A stretch of 64,000 nucleotides of DNA from Xanthobacteraceae bacterium (GCA_030037645.1 JASHQI010000201.1:1-64000), one strand, 5' to 3'. Counted from the first letter of the stretch, positions 9,575 through 20,750 are shown. Numbers and translations: made by a program. The notes: generated by a model from the sequence alone, not told the origin.

Positions 9575-9769
9575 TGTTGGCCCTCGGCCGCCTACGACTT
9601 CTGGCTCCCGCTCACCGCGATATCCGCCGGCAGATACGATGCAGTCCGCGCATCACGCCACGGCGTCGAAGGCTCCGCCGCACGCCGATACATAACCGAT
9701 CCACGAGACCAAAGCGAAGGGCGGGCCGCCCTCGCCGACGCCCGCCCTTGCGCGATTCACCGACCCCGG

Positions 9770-10237
9770 TCAGCTTTTCTTGTTGCGGTATTCCTTGTGG
9801 CAGGAGCCGCAGTCGTTCTTGCCGATATTGCCGAAAGCCGCTTTGAAGCTGGCAAGGTCAGTCACCGAGGCGGTGGCCGCCTTCGCATCGTTGCCGAACT
9901 TGGCAAATCGGGCCTTGAAGTCGGCCATATTCTCCCAGACCTTGGGGCTGGGACTGAAATCGTCTGCGTCGGGGGAATTGGCTTCAGACTTGGAATTGTC
10001 CGGGAACAGATCCGGCATCTTCGTCGCGGCATTTTCGAATGTCGCGAACATCTTATGTGCGGCGGCCAGATCGAACGGCTTTTCGCCCTTCACCATGGCG
10101 GCGCCGATCTTGGCCTGGTCGCCGTTGGCTTTCATCAGCGCTTTGCGAGCTTTAATCGGGTCTTCCTGGGCCACGGCGGCGCAAACGGCAAACGTAATGG
10201 CCGCGGCGGAAACGACGGCGAACACGGTGCGGATCAT
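9770..10237 (-). CDS. Cytochrome c (class II, c'/c-556 type)
   Basis: Signal-like N-terminus MIRTVFAVVSAAAITFAVCAAVAQ and single C-terminal CGSCH (CGSCHKEYRNKKS). Confidence 0.85.
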   Translation of the reverse strand: MIRTVFAVVSAAAITFAVCAAVAQEDPIKARKALMKANGDQAKIGAAMVKGEKPFDLAAAHKMFATFENAATKMPDLFPDNSKSEANSPDADDFSPSPKVWENMADFKARFAKFGNDAKAATASVTDLASFKAAFGNIGKNDCGSCHKEYRNKKS

Positions 10238-10590
10238 AATATTGAGTCTCCCCTGTCGGTTAGCGGGAATCAGCCAAGACCCTATCGGCCAACTCGCGGC
10301 TATAGGCCTTGTTGCGGCCCCCAGCCACTCCGCCATAAACACCGGAACCATGTCGCTATTCCGGCGCCCCTATGAATACCGGTAAACGGCGGCCGGTAGA
10401 AGAGCGCACTTCGAGATATTGGAAACATCGGCGTAACAATGTTTCCGGTGAAGGAGTATTGCAGCATGAATTTGCAGCCATATCCGGCTTGGCTGGTTGC
10501 CACCCTGATATCATCGCCGGCGAACGCGCAAGCGAAGCGCGCAGCCACGACTTGCAGCCGACGAACTGAAACAACTCTCTGGAAAACCCC

Positions 10591-12717
10591 ATGAAAAAGT
10601 TGAGCATCGCTGTCGCGTTATTCGGTCTTCTCGCGCTGTCGCAGTTTGCGATCAAAATGGACGTTTCGCGCGCGCTCCTCGGCGGCGTCGCTCTGCTTTG
10701 TGCGTTTACGACTTCCCGATCGGTCACGATATCGAGTTTTCTCAAGATATTCGTCGGCATCTTCTCGACCGAGACGATCGTGTTCGGCCTTGCCGTGCTG
10801 GCCGGCCGGGTCGGGCTTTGGCCCACGGACTATGCCGAATACCTGCCGCCGGACTCGCTGCCGCTGACGGTCGCGATCTTCTCGGTCCTCGTCTATGTGG
10901 TGGCGCAGTTTGGCACGGTCGGTCAGATCATGCGGATAGCGGATCGTTATTTCAACGCCAGTGAAACCGGCCGGGCGCGCATCTGGCCATTCCGGCCCTT
11001 TACCGCCCTGGAACGACGCATTGCGGTGGCCATGATCGTGTTCCTCGTCGTCATCAATCAGGCTGAAGTCGGCATCGTCGTGCGGCTCAACTTCTTCAAC
11101 CGTGACTGGTTCAATGCCATTCAAAACCGGGATGCGTATACATTTTGGCAACAGCTCCTGCTCGTGTTCACGCCGTACGCCTTCGTTTACGTGGCCATGA
11201 CGGTCGTTGAATTCTTCGTGCAATCGATGCTGGTGATCCGCTGGCGGCAGTGGCTCACCAATCACTTCGTGTCGCGCTGGCTGGCCAACCACAACCACTA
11301 CCGGATCAGCCTTGTCGCCGGCCAGACGGACAATCCCGATCAGCGAATTTCCGAAGACATCTTCCGTTTCATCAATGGCGGATCCGACGGGTCGAACACC
11401 GCGTACGGACTCTACGATTTTTCCATTCTGTTGATCTCGACGATCACGTCGCTCGTCTCGTTTTCCATCGTGCTTTGGGACCTATCGAGATCGTTCACCG
11501 TGCCGGGCACCAATCTGGTGCTGCCCGGCTTTCTGTTCTGGGTTGCCCTGCTCTACGCGGCGGCAGGGACACTGATTACCCATATGATCGGGCGCCCGCT
11601 GATCGGCCTTTACTTTCAGCGTCAGCACAGGGAGGCAGACTTCCGATTCTCGCTCGCTCGGCTTCGTGAATACACCGAGCAGGTCGCGCTGCTCGGCGGC
11701 GAAGACGCCGAGAAAAAAATGGTCGGACAACGATTCTCGGCACTCATCGCCAATTACCTGGCCGTCGTGTTCCGGCGGATGAAAGTCACCGCTTTCACGC
11801 AGACTTTCGGCCAGCTCTCGCCGATCATTCCATTCATCTTCACGGCGCCGTTTTATTTCGCCCGCAAAATCGAGCTCGGCGTGATGACGCAAACGGCCGG
11901 CGCTTTCTCGCAGGTATCCGGCGCGCTGACCTTCTTCGTCAACTATTACACCTACCTTGCCGGCTTCAAATCGGTGGTCGATCGTCTGAACTCATTCGAC
12001 GTGGCAATCGAAGAGGCGCAGGCGCTCGTCGAGGCTGGCCCGGCGCGTACCGGGGTCGCCAGCGGCGTCAATAGAATCGACCTCGAGGACATCGATCTTT
12101 TCCTGCCGGATGGAAAGCGCATCGTTGAAACCAAGCACCTGGCCCTCACGCCGGACAAACGCGTGGCGCTATCGGGCGCTTCGGGCTCAGGCAAGTCGAC
12201 ACTCTTCCGCGCCATTGCGGGGATTTGGCCCTATGGCAAAGGACGCATCCAAAGACCCGAGGGCATTCGAGTCATGGTGGTCCCGCCGAAGCCTTACATC
12301 CCTATCGATACGCTTCGCGCCGCGGTCACCTATCCGGCGGTCGCGGGCGCTTATTCGGACGACGATATCCGATCCGCACTCGTCGATGCTCGCCTCGCTC
12401 ACCTCGTCGATCAGCTTGACCGCGAGGAAGTATGGTCGCAACGCCTGTCGAGCGGCGAGCAGCAACGTCTGGCGATAGCCCGCGCGTTGTTGCTGCGACC
12501 CGATTGGCTGTTTCTCGACGAGTCGACGTCTGCCGTCGAGGAGAAGCTGGAGGCGGAACTCTACGCCATGCTGGCGCAGCGACTGCCGCAGACGACGATC
12601 GTGTCGATCGGCCATCGCTCGTCAGTGGTCGGCCTCCACCAGCGCCATCTGGAAATGAGTCCGCAAGGCGATCACTTCACGCTGCGCGACGCGGCCACGG
12701 CTGCCGCGGCTGAATGA
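10591..12717 (+). CDS. ABC transporter ATP-binding/permease protein, SbmA/BacA/YddA-like
   Basis: N-terminal TM segments, FNRDWFNAIQNRDAYTFW, Walker A GASGSGKST, signature LSSGEQQRLAIARALL, Walker B PDWLFLDEST. Confidence 0.9.
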   Translation: MKKLSIAVALFGLLALSQFAIKMDVSRALLGGVALLCAFTTSRSVTISSFLKIFVGIFSTETIVFGLAVLAGRVGLWPTDYAEYLPPDSLPLTVAIFSVLVYVVAQFGTVGQIMRIADRYFNASETGRARIWPFRPFTALERRIAVAMIVFLVVINQAEVGIVVRLNFFNRDWFNAIQNRDAYTFWQQLLLVFTPYAFVYVAMTVVEFFVQSMLVIRWRQWLTNHFVSRWLANHNHYRISLVAGQTDNPDQRISEDIFRFINGGSDGSNTAYGLYDFSILLISTITSLVSFSIVLWDLSRSFTVPGTNLVLPGFLFWVALLYAAAGTLITHMIGRPLIGLYFQRQHREADFRFSLARLREYTEQVALLGGEDAEKKMVGQRFSALIANYLAVVFRRMKVTAFTQTFGQLSPIIPFIFTAPFYFARKIELGVMTQTAGAFSQVSGALTFFVNYYTYLAGFKSVVDRLNSFDVAIEEAQALVEAGPARTGVASGVNRIDLEDIDLFLPDGKRIVETKHLALTPDKRVALSGASGSGKSTLFRAIAGIWPYGKGRIQRPEGIRVMVVPPKPYIPIDTLRAAVTYPAVAGAYSDDDIRSALVDARLAHLVDQLDREEVWSQRLSSGEQQRLAIARALLLRPDWLFLDESTSAVEEKLEAELYAMLAQRLPQTTIVSIGHRSSVVGLHQRHLEMSPQGDHFTLRDAATAAAAE

Positions 12718-12793
12718 CCGGCACGGAGCAGCATGTCGAACCACGACAACTGAGCGATGGGATCGGCAAAGTGGGGGGCCATCGCCGAACCAG

Positions 12794-14350
12794 TCAATTA
12801 TTGGAAAAGCTGAAGGCATAGACGCGGTCGTCGGCGCCGACATAGAAGCGATCCTGCGTTGCGATCAACGTCTGGAAGTGACGAAGACCGCTCATCGCTT
12901 CGCTTCTGAAAATTTCCTCACCGCTGTCGCCGCGAAACCCATGAAGCCGATTATCGCCTTCCGCGCCGAGGATCCACACGATTGGATTTGAATGCCCATC
13001 GGTCGTCGTGACCATCGCCGAGCCGGCGCCGCGCAAAGCCCCGCACCAAGCCGTAGTCATGGTCGGCGGCGAGCCGGCCGCGATCTTCAAGACCGTGAGA
13101 CCGTTGCCGCGACTCGCGGTCGGGCAATGCGTTCCCGGCCCTTGAAAGGCGACGAAGACGCCGTTGTCAGCGGGATAGATGGCCGGCGACGTGCGGATCG
13201 GTATCTGCGAAACGGTGTCGGCCGCCAGTTCGCCGCCGATGCCGCCAAGGTTATTTCTGTCGAGAAGATACGCTTTGCGGTCCTTGCCGAGCGCCAGCAT
13301 CAGGGCTTGGCTGCCGCCCGCGCCAGCCGTATCCAACGGTACGGGGTTTGTGCCGCCGAGGTCCTCATCGTTCTGATCGAGCACCCGCCAATCCCGCGGC
13401 GCAAAAAAATCTGCCTTGTCGTTACTTCGGCGCAGATCGGGCGAGACGCGAAAGACAGCTTCGCCGTCGCTCCAATTGCGTGCGCCGAAGGTATTGCCGG
13501 TCGCAAAATATAGTCGGCCATCGACGACGCTCATGCCGCCCGGCGCCCAGATGCCGCCACCGCGCGCACGCGACTCCCAGCTTACGATTGCGCCAGGATC
13601 ATCGAGCGACACGCCCACGACAAAGCCGTGATAATCGCCGCAATCGCCGAAATGCCCACTAAAAGTCACATAGAGCCTGCGGTCGAGAATCGTCAGCGCG
13701 CTCCGCTCGTTCTGAACACGCGGATCAAAGTCTTGGCCTTTCGTCCGCAACGCTTCGGCGATGTCGATGGGCCAACCTTTCAGGATGGAACCATCCTTCA
13801 ACGATAGGCCGAAGACACGATGGCGGGGTCCGCTCGACCCCCGGATAGCGGCATCGAAGTAGATGGCTTGTGTGGATGGGTCGATGACCGGCGTACCTGT
13901 GATGCCGAGTGGATTAATGTTGCCGCACGGCAGGGACGAGCGCGAAACAGGATTGCCGACGGATCGCCGCCAAATTTCCTTGCCGGTACGTGCATCAAAG
14001 GCTTGCACGACATCGCTTTCGGTCGCCACCACCAGCATCGCGGTGTCGGAGCCGGGAGCCCGCCAATAAAGAGGTTGGGCATAGAGGTGTCCGGCAACGT
14101 GGGCCTCGAATGTCCGATCAAGATGGACGGAGCGTGCTCGACCCCAGTCCAGCGACGGCACGACGTAATTGCCGCTGCGGTCGGCGTCGCCGTGGTATGT
14201 GACGATCGAGCGGTCTTGCGCCGCGACTGGATGCGATGAAATTGCGCCGGCAAGCGCGACCGTCATCAATACAATGTTGGTCTTCATAGGAAATCTCGCG
14301 CCATAGATGATCTTTCCACTCAACGAGCCGGTTTCGTCGCGGTTCCGCAA
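12794..14350 (-). CDS. Exported PQQ-binding-like beta-propeller repeat protein
   Basis: VVQAFDARTGKEIWRRSVGNP, signal-like N-terminus MKTNIVLMTVALAGAISSHPVAAQ, multiple blade-like repeats. Start probably the internal MKTNIV. Confidence 0.7.
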   Translation of the reverse strand: MRNRDETGSLSGKIIYGARFPMKTNIVLMTVALAGAISSHPVAAQDRSIVTYHGDADRSGNYVVPSLDWGRARSVHLDRTFEAHVAGHLYAQPLYWRAPGSDTAMLVVATESDVVQAFDARTGKEIWRRSVGNPVSRSSLPCGNINPLGITGTPVIDPSTQAIYFDAAIRGSSGPRHRVFGLSLKDGSILKGWPIDIAEALRTKGQDFDPRVQNERSALTILDRRLYVTFSGHFGDCGDYHGFVVGVSLDDPGAIVSWESRARGGGIWAPGGMSVVDGRLYFATGNTFGARNWSDGEAVFRVSPDLRRSNDKADFFAPRDWRVLDQNDEDLGGTNPVPLDTAGAGGSQALMLALGKDRKAYLLDRNNLGGIGGELAADTVSQIPIRTSPAIYPADNGVFVAFQGPGTHCPTASRGNGLTVLKIAAGSPPTMTTAWCGALRGAGSAMVTTTDGHSNPIVWILGAEGDNRLHGFRGDSGEEIFRSEAMSGLRHFQTLIATQDRFYVGADDRVYAFSFSNN

Positions 14351-14395
14351 AGGGCCGCGTTCGCACGGGCGAAGTATTGACCGTACCGCCGAGGA

Positions 14396-14764
14396 CTAGA
14401 CGCGCAACAGCGCGGCGATCGCTGCTGCGGCAAGCGCGAGCCATGCCGCGATGAGAATCGTGCCGCCGGACGGTGCGGCCATCGCAAACAGGCGATGCCC
14501 AGTGAAAGCGCGTAAAGCAATATCGCCGGAAAAAAGCAAAGCGCCCACCACCCACGCCGCAAGCACAATAAGGGCGAACGGCCGCCACAGCACGCCTTGC
14601 TGTAGCAAAGCGGCACCGCCGAGCACCGCCGCAGCGTGGAACAACAGCATGTAAGCTGCACCGTCAAGCCCGGCCCCCGGTGTCATGTGCGCGCCCGCAG
14701 CGGCGAGCACGATCCCGCTTGCTCCCATCAGCCCGGCCAGCACGATCAGGATCGTCACCGTCAC
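14396..14764 (-). CDS. DUF423 family membrane protein
   Basis: Small polytopic protein: ASGIVLAAAGAHM...LLFHAAAVLGGAALLQ...LLFSGDIALRAFTGHRLFAMAAPSGGTILIAAWLALA. Confidence 0.85.
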   Translation of the reverse strand: MTVTILIVLAGLMGASGIVLAAAGAHMTPGAGLDGAAYMLLFHAAAVLGGAALLQQGVLWRPFALIVLAAWVVGALLFSGDIALRAFTGHRLFAMAAPSGGTILIAAWLALAAAAIAALLRV

Positions 14765-14972
14765 AGATTGTGGTCCTTCTCCTCGCAGAATGAGGTGGTG
14801 AGCCGGATATCCATATCACGAGAGGCACGGAATTGGGGCCGTGGCCCTCGCAAAAACCTTAGAGCGACATGCGCAGGAAGGGTGCTGGTGGGCATGGCCC
14901 TTCCCTCGCCCGACCCGCCTGCCCATATAGTCGCATGGCCGCCAAGCTCGGCGGCCTAGCCCCAGATCACCC

Positions 14973-16043
14973 ATGAAGATCATTCCTTTGCACGATGCCG
15001 CCTTCGGCGGCGACGGCGCTGCCGCATCCGGCCGCGCCGCAGCTTCAACCGAGGACCAAGCCCTCCTCGACGCCTATTCGCGTGCCGTCATTGACGTGGT
15101 CGACCGCGTCGGCCCGGCGGTGGTCGGGCTGACAGTCCGTGCCGGGCAGTCCCGGGCCGGTACGGGCTCAGGCGTCGTGGTGGCTCCGGATGGGCTTATC
15201 CTCACCAACAGCCACGTCGCAGGCGTCGGTGGCATTCCAGGCTCAACCTCGCGCATCGTGGTGACGACCGCTGACGGCCAGCACCTTACCGCGCGGCTGG
15301 TCGGCGACGATCCCGACACCGATCTCGCGTTGATCCGCATCGTTGAGCCGGTGACGCTACCGGCAGCACCGCTCGGCGATTCCAAGCGGCTCAAGCGTGG
15401 CCAGCTCGTGATCGCCATCGGCAATCCGCTCGGTTTCGAATCGACGGTGACGACGGGCGTCGTCTCGGCGCTCGGTCGCTCGCTACGGTCGCGCACCGGC
15501 CGGCTGATCGACGACGTGATCCAGACCGACGCCGCGCTCAACCCCGGCAATTCCGGCGGCCCGCTGGTGTCCTCTCACGGCGAAGTTGTCGGCGTGAACA
15601 CGGCCGTGATCATGGGAGCACAGGGCATTTGCTTCGCCGTTGCCGCGAACACCGCAAGTTTCGTGCTCGGCGAACTGGTGCGACACGGCCGCGTACGGCG
15701 CGCCTTCATCGGCATCGCCGCACAGCAGACCGCGATCCCACGCCGATTGCGCCACGCCGCCGGCATCATCCAGGAGTGCGCGGTGATGATCGGCACGATC
15801 GAGCCGGATAGCGCCGCCGCCCGCGCCAGACTGAAAGTCGGTGACATTCTGCTCGCTCTCGACGGAATGACGATCGCCGGCGCTGACGATCTGGTGCGTG
15901 CGCTCACCGGCGACAAGATCGGCCGTGCCGCCGCGCTTGACGTGTTGCGCGGCACCGAGCGGCTCACTATTTCGTTGCTTCCGGAAGAGCGAAAGCGCGC
16001 CAAAGGCAGCCCGCTCGCGGCGAGCATGGAGAATAAACGATGA
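14973..16043 (+). CDS. S1C-type (DegP/HtrA-like) trypsin-like serine protease with PDZ
   Basis: Catalytic motifs LTNSHVAG, DPDTDLALIRI, NPGNSGGPLV; C-terminal PDZ-like ARLKVGDILLALDGMTIAGADDL. Confidence 0.92.
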   Translation: MKIIPLHDAAFGGDGAAASGRAAASTEDQALLDAYSRAVIDVVDRVGPAVVGLTVRAGQSRAGTGSGVVVAPDGLILTNSHVAGVGGIPGSTSRIVVTTADGQHLTARLVGDDPDTDLALIRIVEPVTLPAAPLGDSKRLKRGQLVIAIGNPLGFESTVTTGVVSALGRSLRSRTGRLIDDVIQTDAALNPGNSGGPLVSSHGEVVGVNTAVIMGAQGICFAVAANTASFVLGELVRHGRVRRAFIGIAAQQTAIPRRLRHAAGIIQECAVMIGTIEPDSAAARARLKVGDILLALDGMTIAGADDLVRALTGDKIGRAAALDVLRGTERLTISLLPEERKRAKGSPLAASMENKR

Positions 16044-16741
16044 CAACCGCCTCATTCTTCAAGCGGCTGCACAGCTCGCTCGTGAAATCGGCCGGCACCG
16101 TCGTTTTTGGAATGGAAGACGGGACTGTCTCGATTTTCGGACTGATCTTTGGCGTGGCCGCCACAACGACCAGCACCAAGGCCGTGCTCATCGCCGGCGC
16201 CTCCGGGGCCGTGGCAGCGGCCGTTTCCATGATGGCCGGTGCCTATCTCGACGTCGAGACGACCCGGGATGAAATCAATTCGAACCGAGAGCTCGTCCAG
16301 GCCGAGTCGACGGGTAGCGCGAGTTCAATCGCCACACGCCTTTCCAGCCGCCTGAGCAAGGCCGGGCTGTCAGTGCAACAGTCCAACGCGCTTGCCAGCG
16401 CGGTGCAGCATGACCGGGAGGCTCTCAGCGGCCTGCTGCTTGCGCTGCAAGGCGCGCTGGAGGCGCCGCTGAACCCCTGGGAGCAGGCGTTATGGATGTT
16501 GCTTGCAGACTTTCTCGCGGCATCTGTGCCAATCCTGCCATTTGTCTTCCTGACAATCGCCCGGGCCAGGATCGTTTCCGGGGCGATGACGATCGCGTTG
16601 CTGATAGGACTCGGCATCGGACGAGCGATCATCGCGAAACGAGACCCCATACGCACTGTGATGGAGACTGTTTCGATCGGCATCGCCGCCGCGCTTGCCG
16701 GCGTCGTGATCAGTGTGATGATCAATCAATGGTTCTACTGA
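16040..16741 (+). CDS. VIT1/CCC1 family membrane protein
   Basis: VFGMEDGTVSIFGLIFGVAA...VSMMAGAYLDVETTRDE...WEQALWMLLADFLAASVPILPF; overlaps upstream stop by 4 nt. Confidence 0.87.
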   Translation: MTTASFFKRLHSSLVKSAGTVVFGMEDGTVSIFGLIFGVAATTTSTKAVLIAGASGAVAAAVSMMAGAYLDVETTRDEINSNRELVQAESTGSASSIATRLSSRLSKAGLSVQQSNALASAVQHDREALSGLLLALQGALEAPLNPWEQALWMLLADFLAASVPILPFVFLTIARARIVSGAMTIALLIGLGIGRAIIAKRDPIRTVMETVSIGIAAALAGVVISVMINQWFY

Positions 16742-17581
16742 TCACGCCGGCACTTCACCTTTGAGCATCAGGCGATAGAGATAACGGCGCTCGCGCATGT
16801 CGTAGTCGGGATTGGCTTGGTGCATGACGCTGCGGTTGTCCCACAGCACCCAGTCGCCGTAACGCCACTGGTGCCGATACTCGTACTTCTTTTGCGTCGC
16901 GTGCCGCATCAGCTCGTCGATCAGCGAAAGCGCGTCCTCGTCCGCCATGCCGACGATTGATTCCATGCGTACTGGATTGAGGAACAGCGCCTTGCGGCCG
17001 TTCTCCGGATGCGTGCGCACCAGCGGGTGAACACCGGGCGGCGGCAGATTGCGACGGCTTTCCTCATTGAGGCCGGAGAGGGCGCGGGGGCTATATTTGC
17101 TCTGGTAAACATGGAGCGCCTTGAGTCCGTCGATCCTTTGCTTGGTGCTCTCAGGCAGGTCGTCATAAGCATCGTGCATGTTGACGTATTGGGTGTCGCC
17201 GCCGCTCGACGGCAGCTCGACCGCAAATAGCGTCGTGGCCTTCGGCGGGCGGGGATGGTTGGAGTGGTCGGTGTGGAACGTCTCGCCCGGGATGATGCGC
17301 TTGCCGTTCACGATCTCGTCGTTGGAGACGAAATACACGTCCGGGTGACCTGGAACGTGGCGCTCCTTCTTGTCGTGCGGCTGCAGCTCACCGAATACCT
17401 GCGCCGCAGTCTTGAACTGATCCGGGTCGAAATGCTGATCGCGCATGACCAGCACGTGATGCTCGGCGAAGGCGCGGCTCAGCGTAGCGCGAGCGCCCGC
17501 ATCGATCGGCTGGGTGAAATCGAGGCCGACGACTTCGGCGCCAGTGTGATCCGTCAGCGGCGTGATGGTGAAGGATGCCAT
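16742..17581 (-). CDS. TauD/TfdA family dioxygenase
   Basis: FHTDHSNHPRPPKATTLFAVELPSSGGDTQYVNMHDAYDDLP...HPLVRTHPENGRKALFLNP...WDNRSVMHQANPDYD. Confidence 0.95.
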   Translation of the reverse strand: MASFTITPLTDHTGAEVVGLDFTQPIDAGARATLSRAFAEHHVLVMRDQHFDPDQFKTAAQVFGELQPHDKKERHVPGHPDVYFVSNDEIVNGKRIIPGETFHTDHSNHPRPPKATTLFAVELPSSGGDTQYVNMHDAYDDLPESTKQRIDGLKALHVYQSKYSPRALSGLNEESRRNLPPPGVHPLVRTHPENGRKALFLNPVRMESIVGMADEDALSLIDELMRHATQKKYEYRHQWRYGDWVLWDNRSVMHQANPDYDMRERRYLYRLMLKGEVPA

Positions 17582-17812
17582 GATGCGTCCCCTCCACGCG
17601 TTCGGTTCCCAGAACGCTAGAGCCGCGCGCCGGGAGGGTCAAGCCGCGCCGGCACCGCGGATCGCAACTTTCGTCATCGCGCAGCCATGATGACTATGTC
17701 GCCGCCGCCCGGTCTAAGGCCGGCTTGTCAGCATGAACGCCTTGGTCCACGATCTCGTTGCGCGCCGACCATCAGAACAAGATCGGCTCGTGTGGCGCGG
17801 GGAGGAAAGCAC

Positions 17813-19201
17813 ATGATCGCCGGCAGCGGTATCGACCGTTATCAGATCGCGGCGCGCATGGAGCGGCTGCCGCTATCGCCTTGGCACAATAAGATGCGGC
17901 TGATCGTCGGCAGTGCAAATTTCTCCGATGCCTTCGACGCGCTCACCGTCGCCTATGTGCTGCCTGCGCTGATCCCGATGTGGCACATGGTTCCGGCACA
18001 GATCGGCGCACTGATTTCGATCGGCTATGCCGGTCAGGTCATCGGGGGACTCTTCTCCGGCTGGCTCGCCGATAAATACGGTCGCGTTCCGCTCATGGTC
18101 GGCAACATCGTGCTGTTCTCGCTGATGAGCCTGGCCTGCATCCTGGCTCAAAACTATCCAACCCTGTTCGCATTGCGCTTCCTGCAAGGGATCGGTCTCG
18201 GCGGCGAGGTCCCGATCGCCAACACCTATGTCAGCGAATTCGCCAAATCGAAGGGACGCGGCCGCTTTGTTCTTATTCAACAACTCATGTTTCCGATCGG
18301 ACTCACGACGGTAGGACTGATCGGCGTTTTCGTCGTGCCGATCTTGGGTTGGCAATGGATGTTCGTTCTTGGCGGCGTGCCGGTTCTGCTCGCCTTGCCG
18401 ATGATCCGGGCGCTGCCGGAATCACCGCGCTGGCTGGCGAGCCGCGGCCGTGACGAGGACGCGGATCGCGTGATGACGCAGATCGAGGCGCTGGTCTCGA
18501 AGCAAGGCGCCGTGTCATTGCCGCCGATCCCAGCCAACGTACCGCCGGCGGTCGCATCGGTCGGCCGCTTCCGCGACCTCTTTGCCGGCGTTTATCGCAA
18601 GCGCACTTTCTCGCTATGGGTGCTGTGGTTCTGCACCTATGGCATCACCTATGCGATGACCGGCTGGCTGCCGAGCATCATGCGCACGGTCTACCACGAG
18701 CCCGTGTCCCAATCGAACCTTTACGGATTTGTGTTGAACATCGCCGGGTTGTTGGTGCTGTTGTTGGCGGTCTTCACGATTGACCGGATCGGGCGCAAAG
18801 TCGCTTTTGCCGGTGGTTTTCTGCTGGCGGCGATTCCTCTCTTCGTCGCCGCATTTGCGCCGACCGTCAGCGCGCTCGGGCTTGCGACGCTCGCGACCCT
18901 CGCCTTCGCCGCGATGGGCATGATCCCGGGCTCGCTCGGCATGTATACGGCCGAGAATTATCCTAATCACCTGCGCGCTATCGGCAACGGCGCAACGAGC
19001 GTCTCGCAACGGCTGTCATCCGTAGTCAGTCCCTATCTCGTCGGCATCATCCTGCCGGCCTATGGCGTCAGCGGCGTCTACGGCATGTTCGCGGTGTTCG
19101 CCGTAATCGGGGGCATCACTTGCACGTTGTTCTCGGTGGAAACCGCCGGCAAGACCCTGGAAGAGCTCTCGCCGACCATCGCATCATCCAAATCAGCTTG
19201 A
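17813..19201 (+). CDS. MFS transporter (sugar/aromatic acid-type)
   Basis: GGLFSGWLADKYGRVPLMVGN, RFLQGIGLGGEVPIANTYVSEF, 12-TM-like pattern; start at ATG after ggaggaaagc. Confidence 0.9.
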   Translation: MIAGSGIDRYQIAARMERLPLSPWHNKMRLIVGSANFSDAFDALTVAYVLPALIPMWHMVPAQIGALISIGYAGQVIGGLFSGWLADKYGRVPLMVGNIVLFSLMSLACILAQNYPTLFALRFLQGIGLGGEVPIANTYVSEFAKSKGRGRFVLIQQLMFPIGLTTVGLIGVFVVPILGWQWMFVLGGVPVLLALPMIRALPESPRWLASRGRDEDADRVMTQIEALVSKQGAVSLPPIPANVPPAVASVGRFRDLFAGVYRKRTFSLWVLWFCTYGITYAMTGWLPSIMRTVYHEPVSQSNLYGFVLNIAGLLVLLLAVFTIDRIGRKVAFAGGFLLAAIPLFVAAFAPTVSALGLATLATLAFAAMGMIPGSLGMYTAENYPNHLRAIGNGATSVSQRLSSVVSPYLVGIILPAYGVSGVYGMFAVFAVIGGITCTLFSVETAGKTLEELSPTIASSKSA

Positions 19202-19226
19202 ATCCGTTGTTTGATTGGCCCGCGCT

Positions 19227-20717
19227 TCACGCCAACAGCCGACGGACCGCTGACGCCCATCCCGCGAGTTTTTGTTGACGCGTGGCGGCATCCATCTTTG
19301 GACTGAATCGACGCTCCAATCGCCAGAGATCCGAAAAACGATCCGGTTCCGGAAAAAATCCGGCCCGCAAGCCGGCCAGATAAGCGGCGCCGAGCGCTGT
19401 GGTCTCCTTGATTTGCGGCCGGTCGACGGTGCTCCCGATCAAGTCGGCGAGGCGCTGCATCGTCCAATCGGAGTTGGCCATGCCGCCGTCGACGCGCAGC
19501 GCCTTGAGCACGCTTTCCGTCTCTTGCCAATCCGCCTTCATCGCAGCGAGCAGGTCGGCGGTCTGAAAGCACACGCTTTCAAGCGCGGCCCGCGCCAGTT
19601 CGCGGGGGCCGGTCGCCCGCGTCAAACCAAACAGCGCGCCGCGCGCGTCGGGTCGCCAATGCGGCGCGCCCAGACCGACGAAGGCGGGAACCAAAATGAC
19701 TTCCTGCGTGGAATCCGCCGCTTGCGCCAACGCACCGGTCTCCTCGGCGCTTTGCACGACACGCAGGCCATCGCGCAGCCACTGCACTGCTGCACCGGCG
19801 ATGAAAATCGAGCCCTCGAGAGCGTAGGTGCGCCTGCCGTCGAGCTGATAGGCGACGGTGGTGAGGAGCCTGTTCTTGGACGCCGCCGGCATTGCACCGG
19901 TATTGAGCAGCGCGAAGCACCCGGTGCCATAGGTGGCCTTGAGCATGCCCGGCGCGAAGCAGGCTTGGCCGATCAGCGCAGCTTGCTGGTCGCCGGCCAT
20001 CCCATAAATCGGGATCGCGGCGCCGAACAATTCAGGGTCAGTGACGCCGAACGGGGCGGATGAATCGAGGACCAGCGGCAGAATCGCTTTCGGAACGCCA
20101 AGCAAACCCAACAGCTCGTCGTCCCATTGGCCATCATGGATGTTGAACAACAGCGTGCGTGACGCGTTCGTTGCATCGGTGGCATGCACCTTGCCACCGG
20201 TGAGACGCCACAGCAAGTACGTGTCCACCGTCCCGAACGCGAGATGCTCGCGGGCGGCCAATTCGGCGGCGCGTCGAGCATGATCCAGAAGCCAGCGAAC
20301 TTTGGTGCCGGAAAAATATGGATCGAGCAAGAGTCCGGTCTTAGCCGTAAATATTTTTTCGTGACCATTGGCTTTGAGTCGTGCGCAGATATCCGTAGTG
20401 CGCCGATCCTGCCAGACGATGGCGCGATGGACAGGACGCCCGGTGGCGCGGTCCCATAACAGCGTCGTCTCGCGCTGATTGGTGATGCCGATGGCGACAA
20501 TGTCCTTGGCGGTCGCGCCGGCGCTGCGCAGTGCCGCGCGGCAGGTCTCAATCGTCGTCGCCCACAGGTCCTCGGGCTCGTGCTCGACTTCGCCGTCGGC
20601 TGGAAAATGCTGCGGGAATTCCCGTTGCGAAACGGCCGCGATCGAGGTGTCGGGGCGAAACAACATCGCCCGGCTAGAAGTCGTGCCCTGATCGATCGCC
20701 AAGACATAGGAGGTCAC
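19227..20717 (-). CDS. glpK: Glycerol kinase
   Basis: [17 protein letters not shown]...[30 protein letters not shown]...[25 protein letters not shown]. Confidence 0.96.
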   Translation of the reverse strand: MTSYVLAIDQGTTSSRAMLFRPDTSIAAVSQREFPQHFPADGEVEHEPEDLWATTIETCRAALRSAGATAKDIVAIGITNQRETTLLWDRATGRPVHRAIVWQDRRTTDICARLKANGHEKIFTAKTGLLLDPYFSGTKVRWLLDHARRAAELAAREHLAFGTVDTYLLWRLTGGKVHATDATNASRTLLFNIHDGQWDDELLGLLGVPKAILPLVLDSSAPFGVTDPELFGAAIPIYGMAGDQQAALIGQACFAPGMLKATYGTGCFALLNTGAMPAASKNRLLTTVAYQLDGRRTYALEGSIFIAGAAVQWLRDGLRVVQSAEETGALAQAADSTQEVILVPAFVGLGAPHWRPDARGALFGLTRATGPRELARAALESVCFQTADLLAAMKADWQETESVLKALRVDGGMANSDWTMQRLADLIGSTVDRPQIKETTALGAAYLAGLRAGFFPEPDRFSDLWRLERRFSPKMDAATRQQKLAGWASAVRRLLA

Positions 20718-20750
20718 GCACTCCTCCCCGTGCCGGAACGTCTAAACGTG

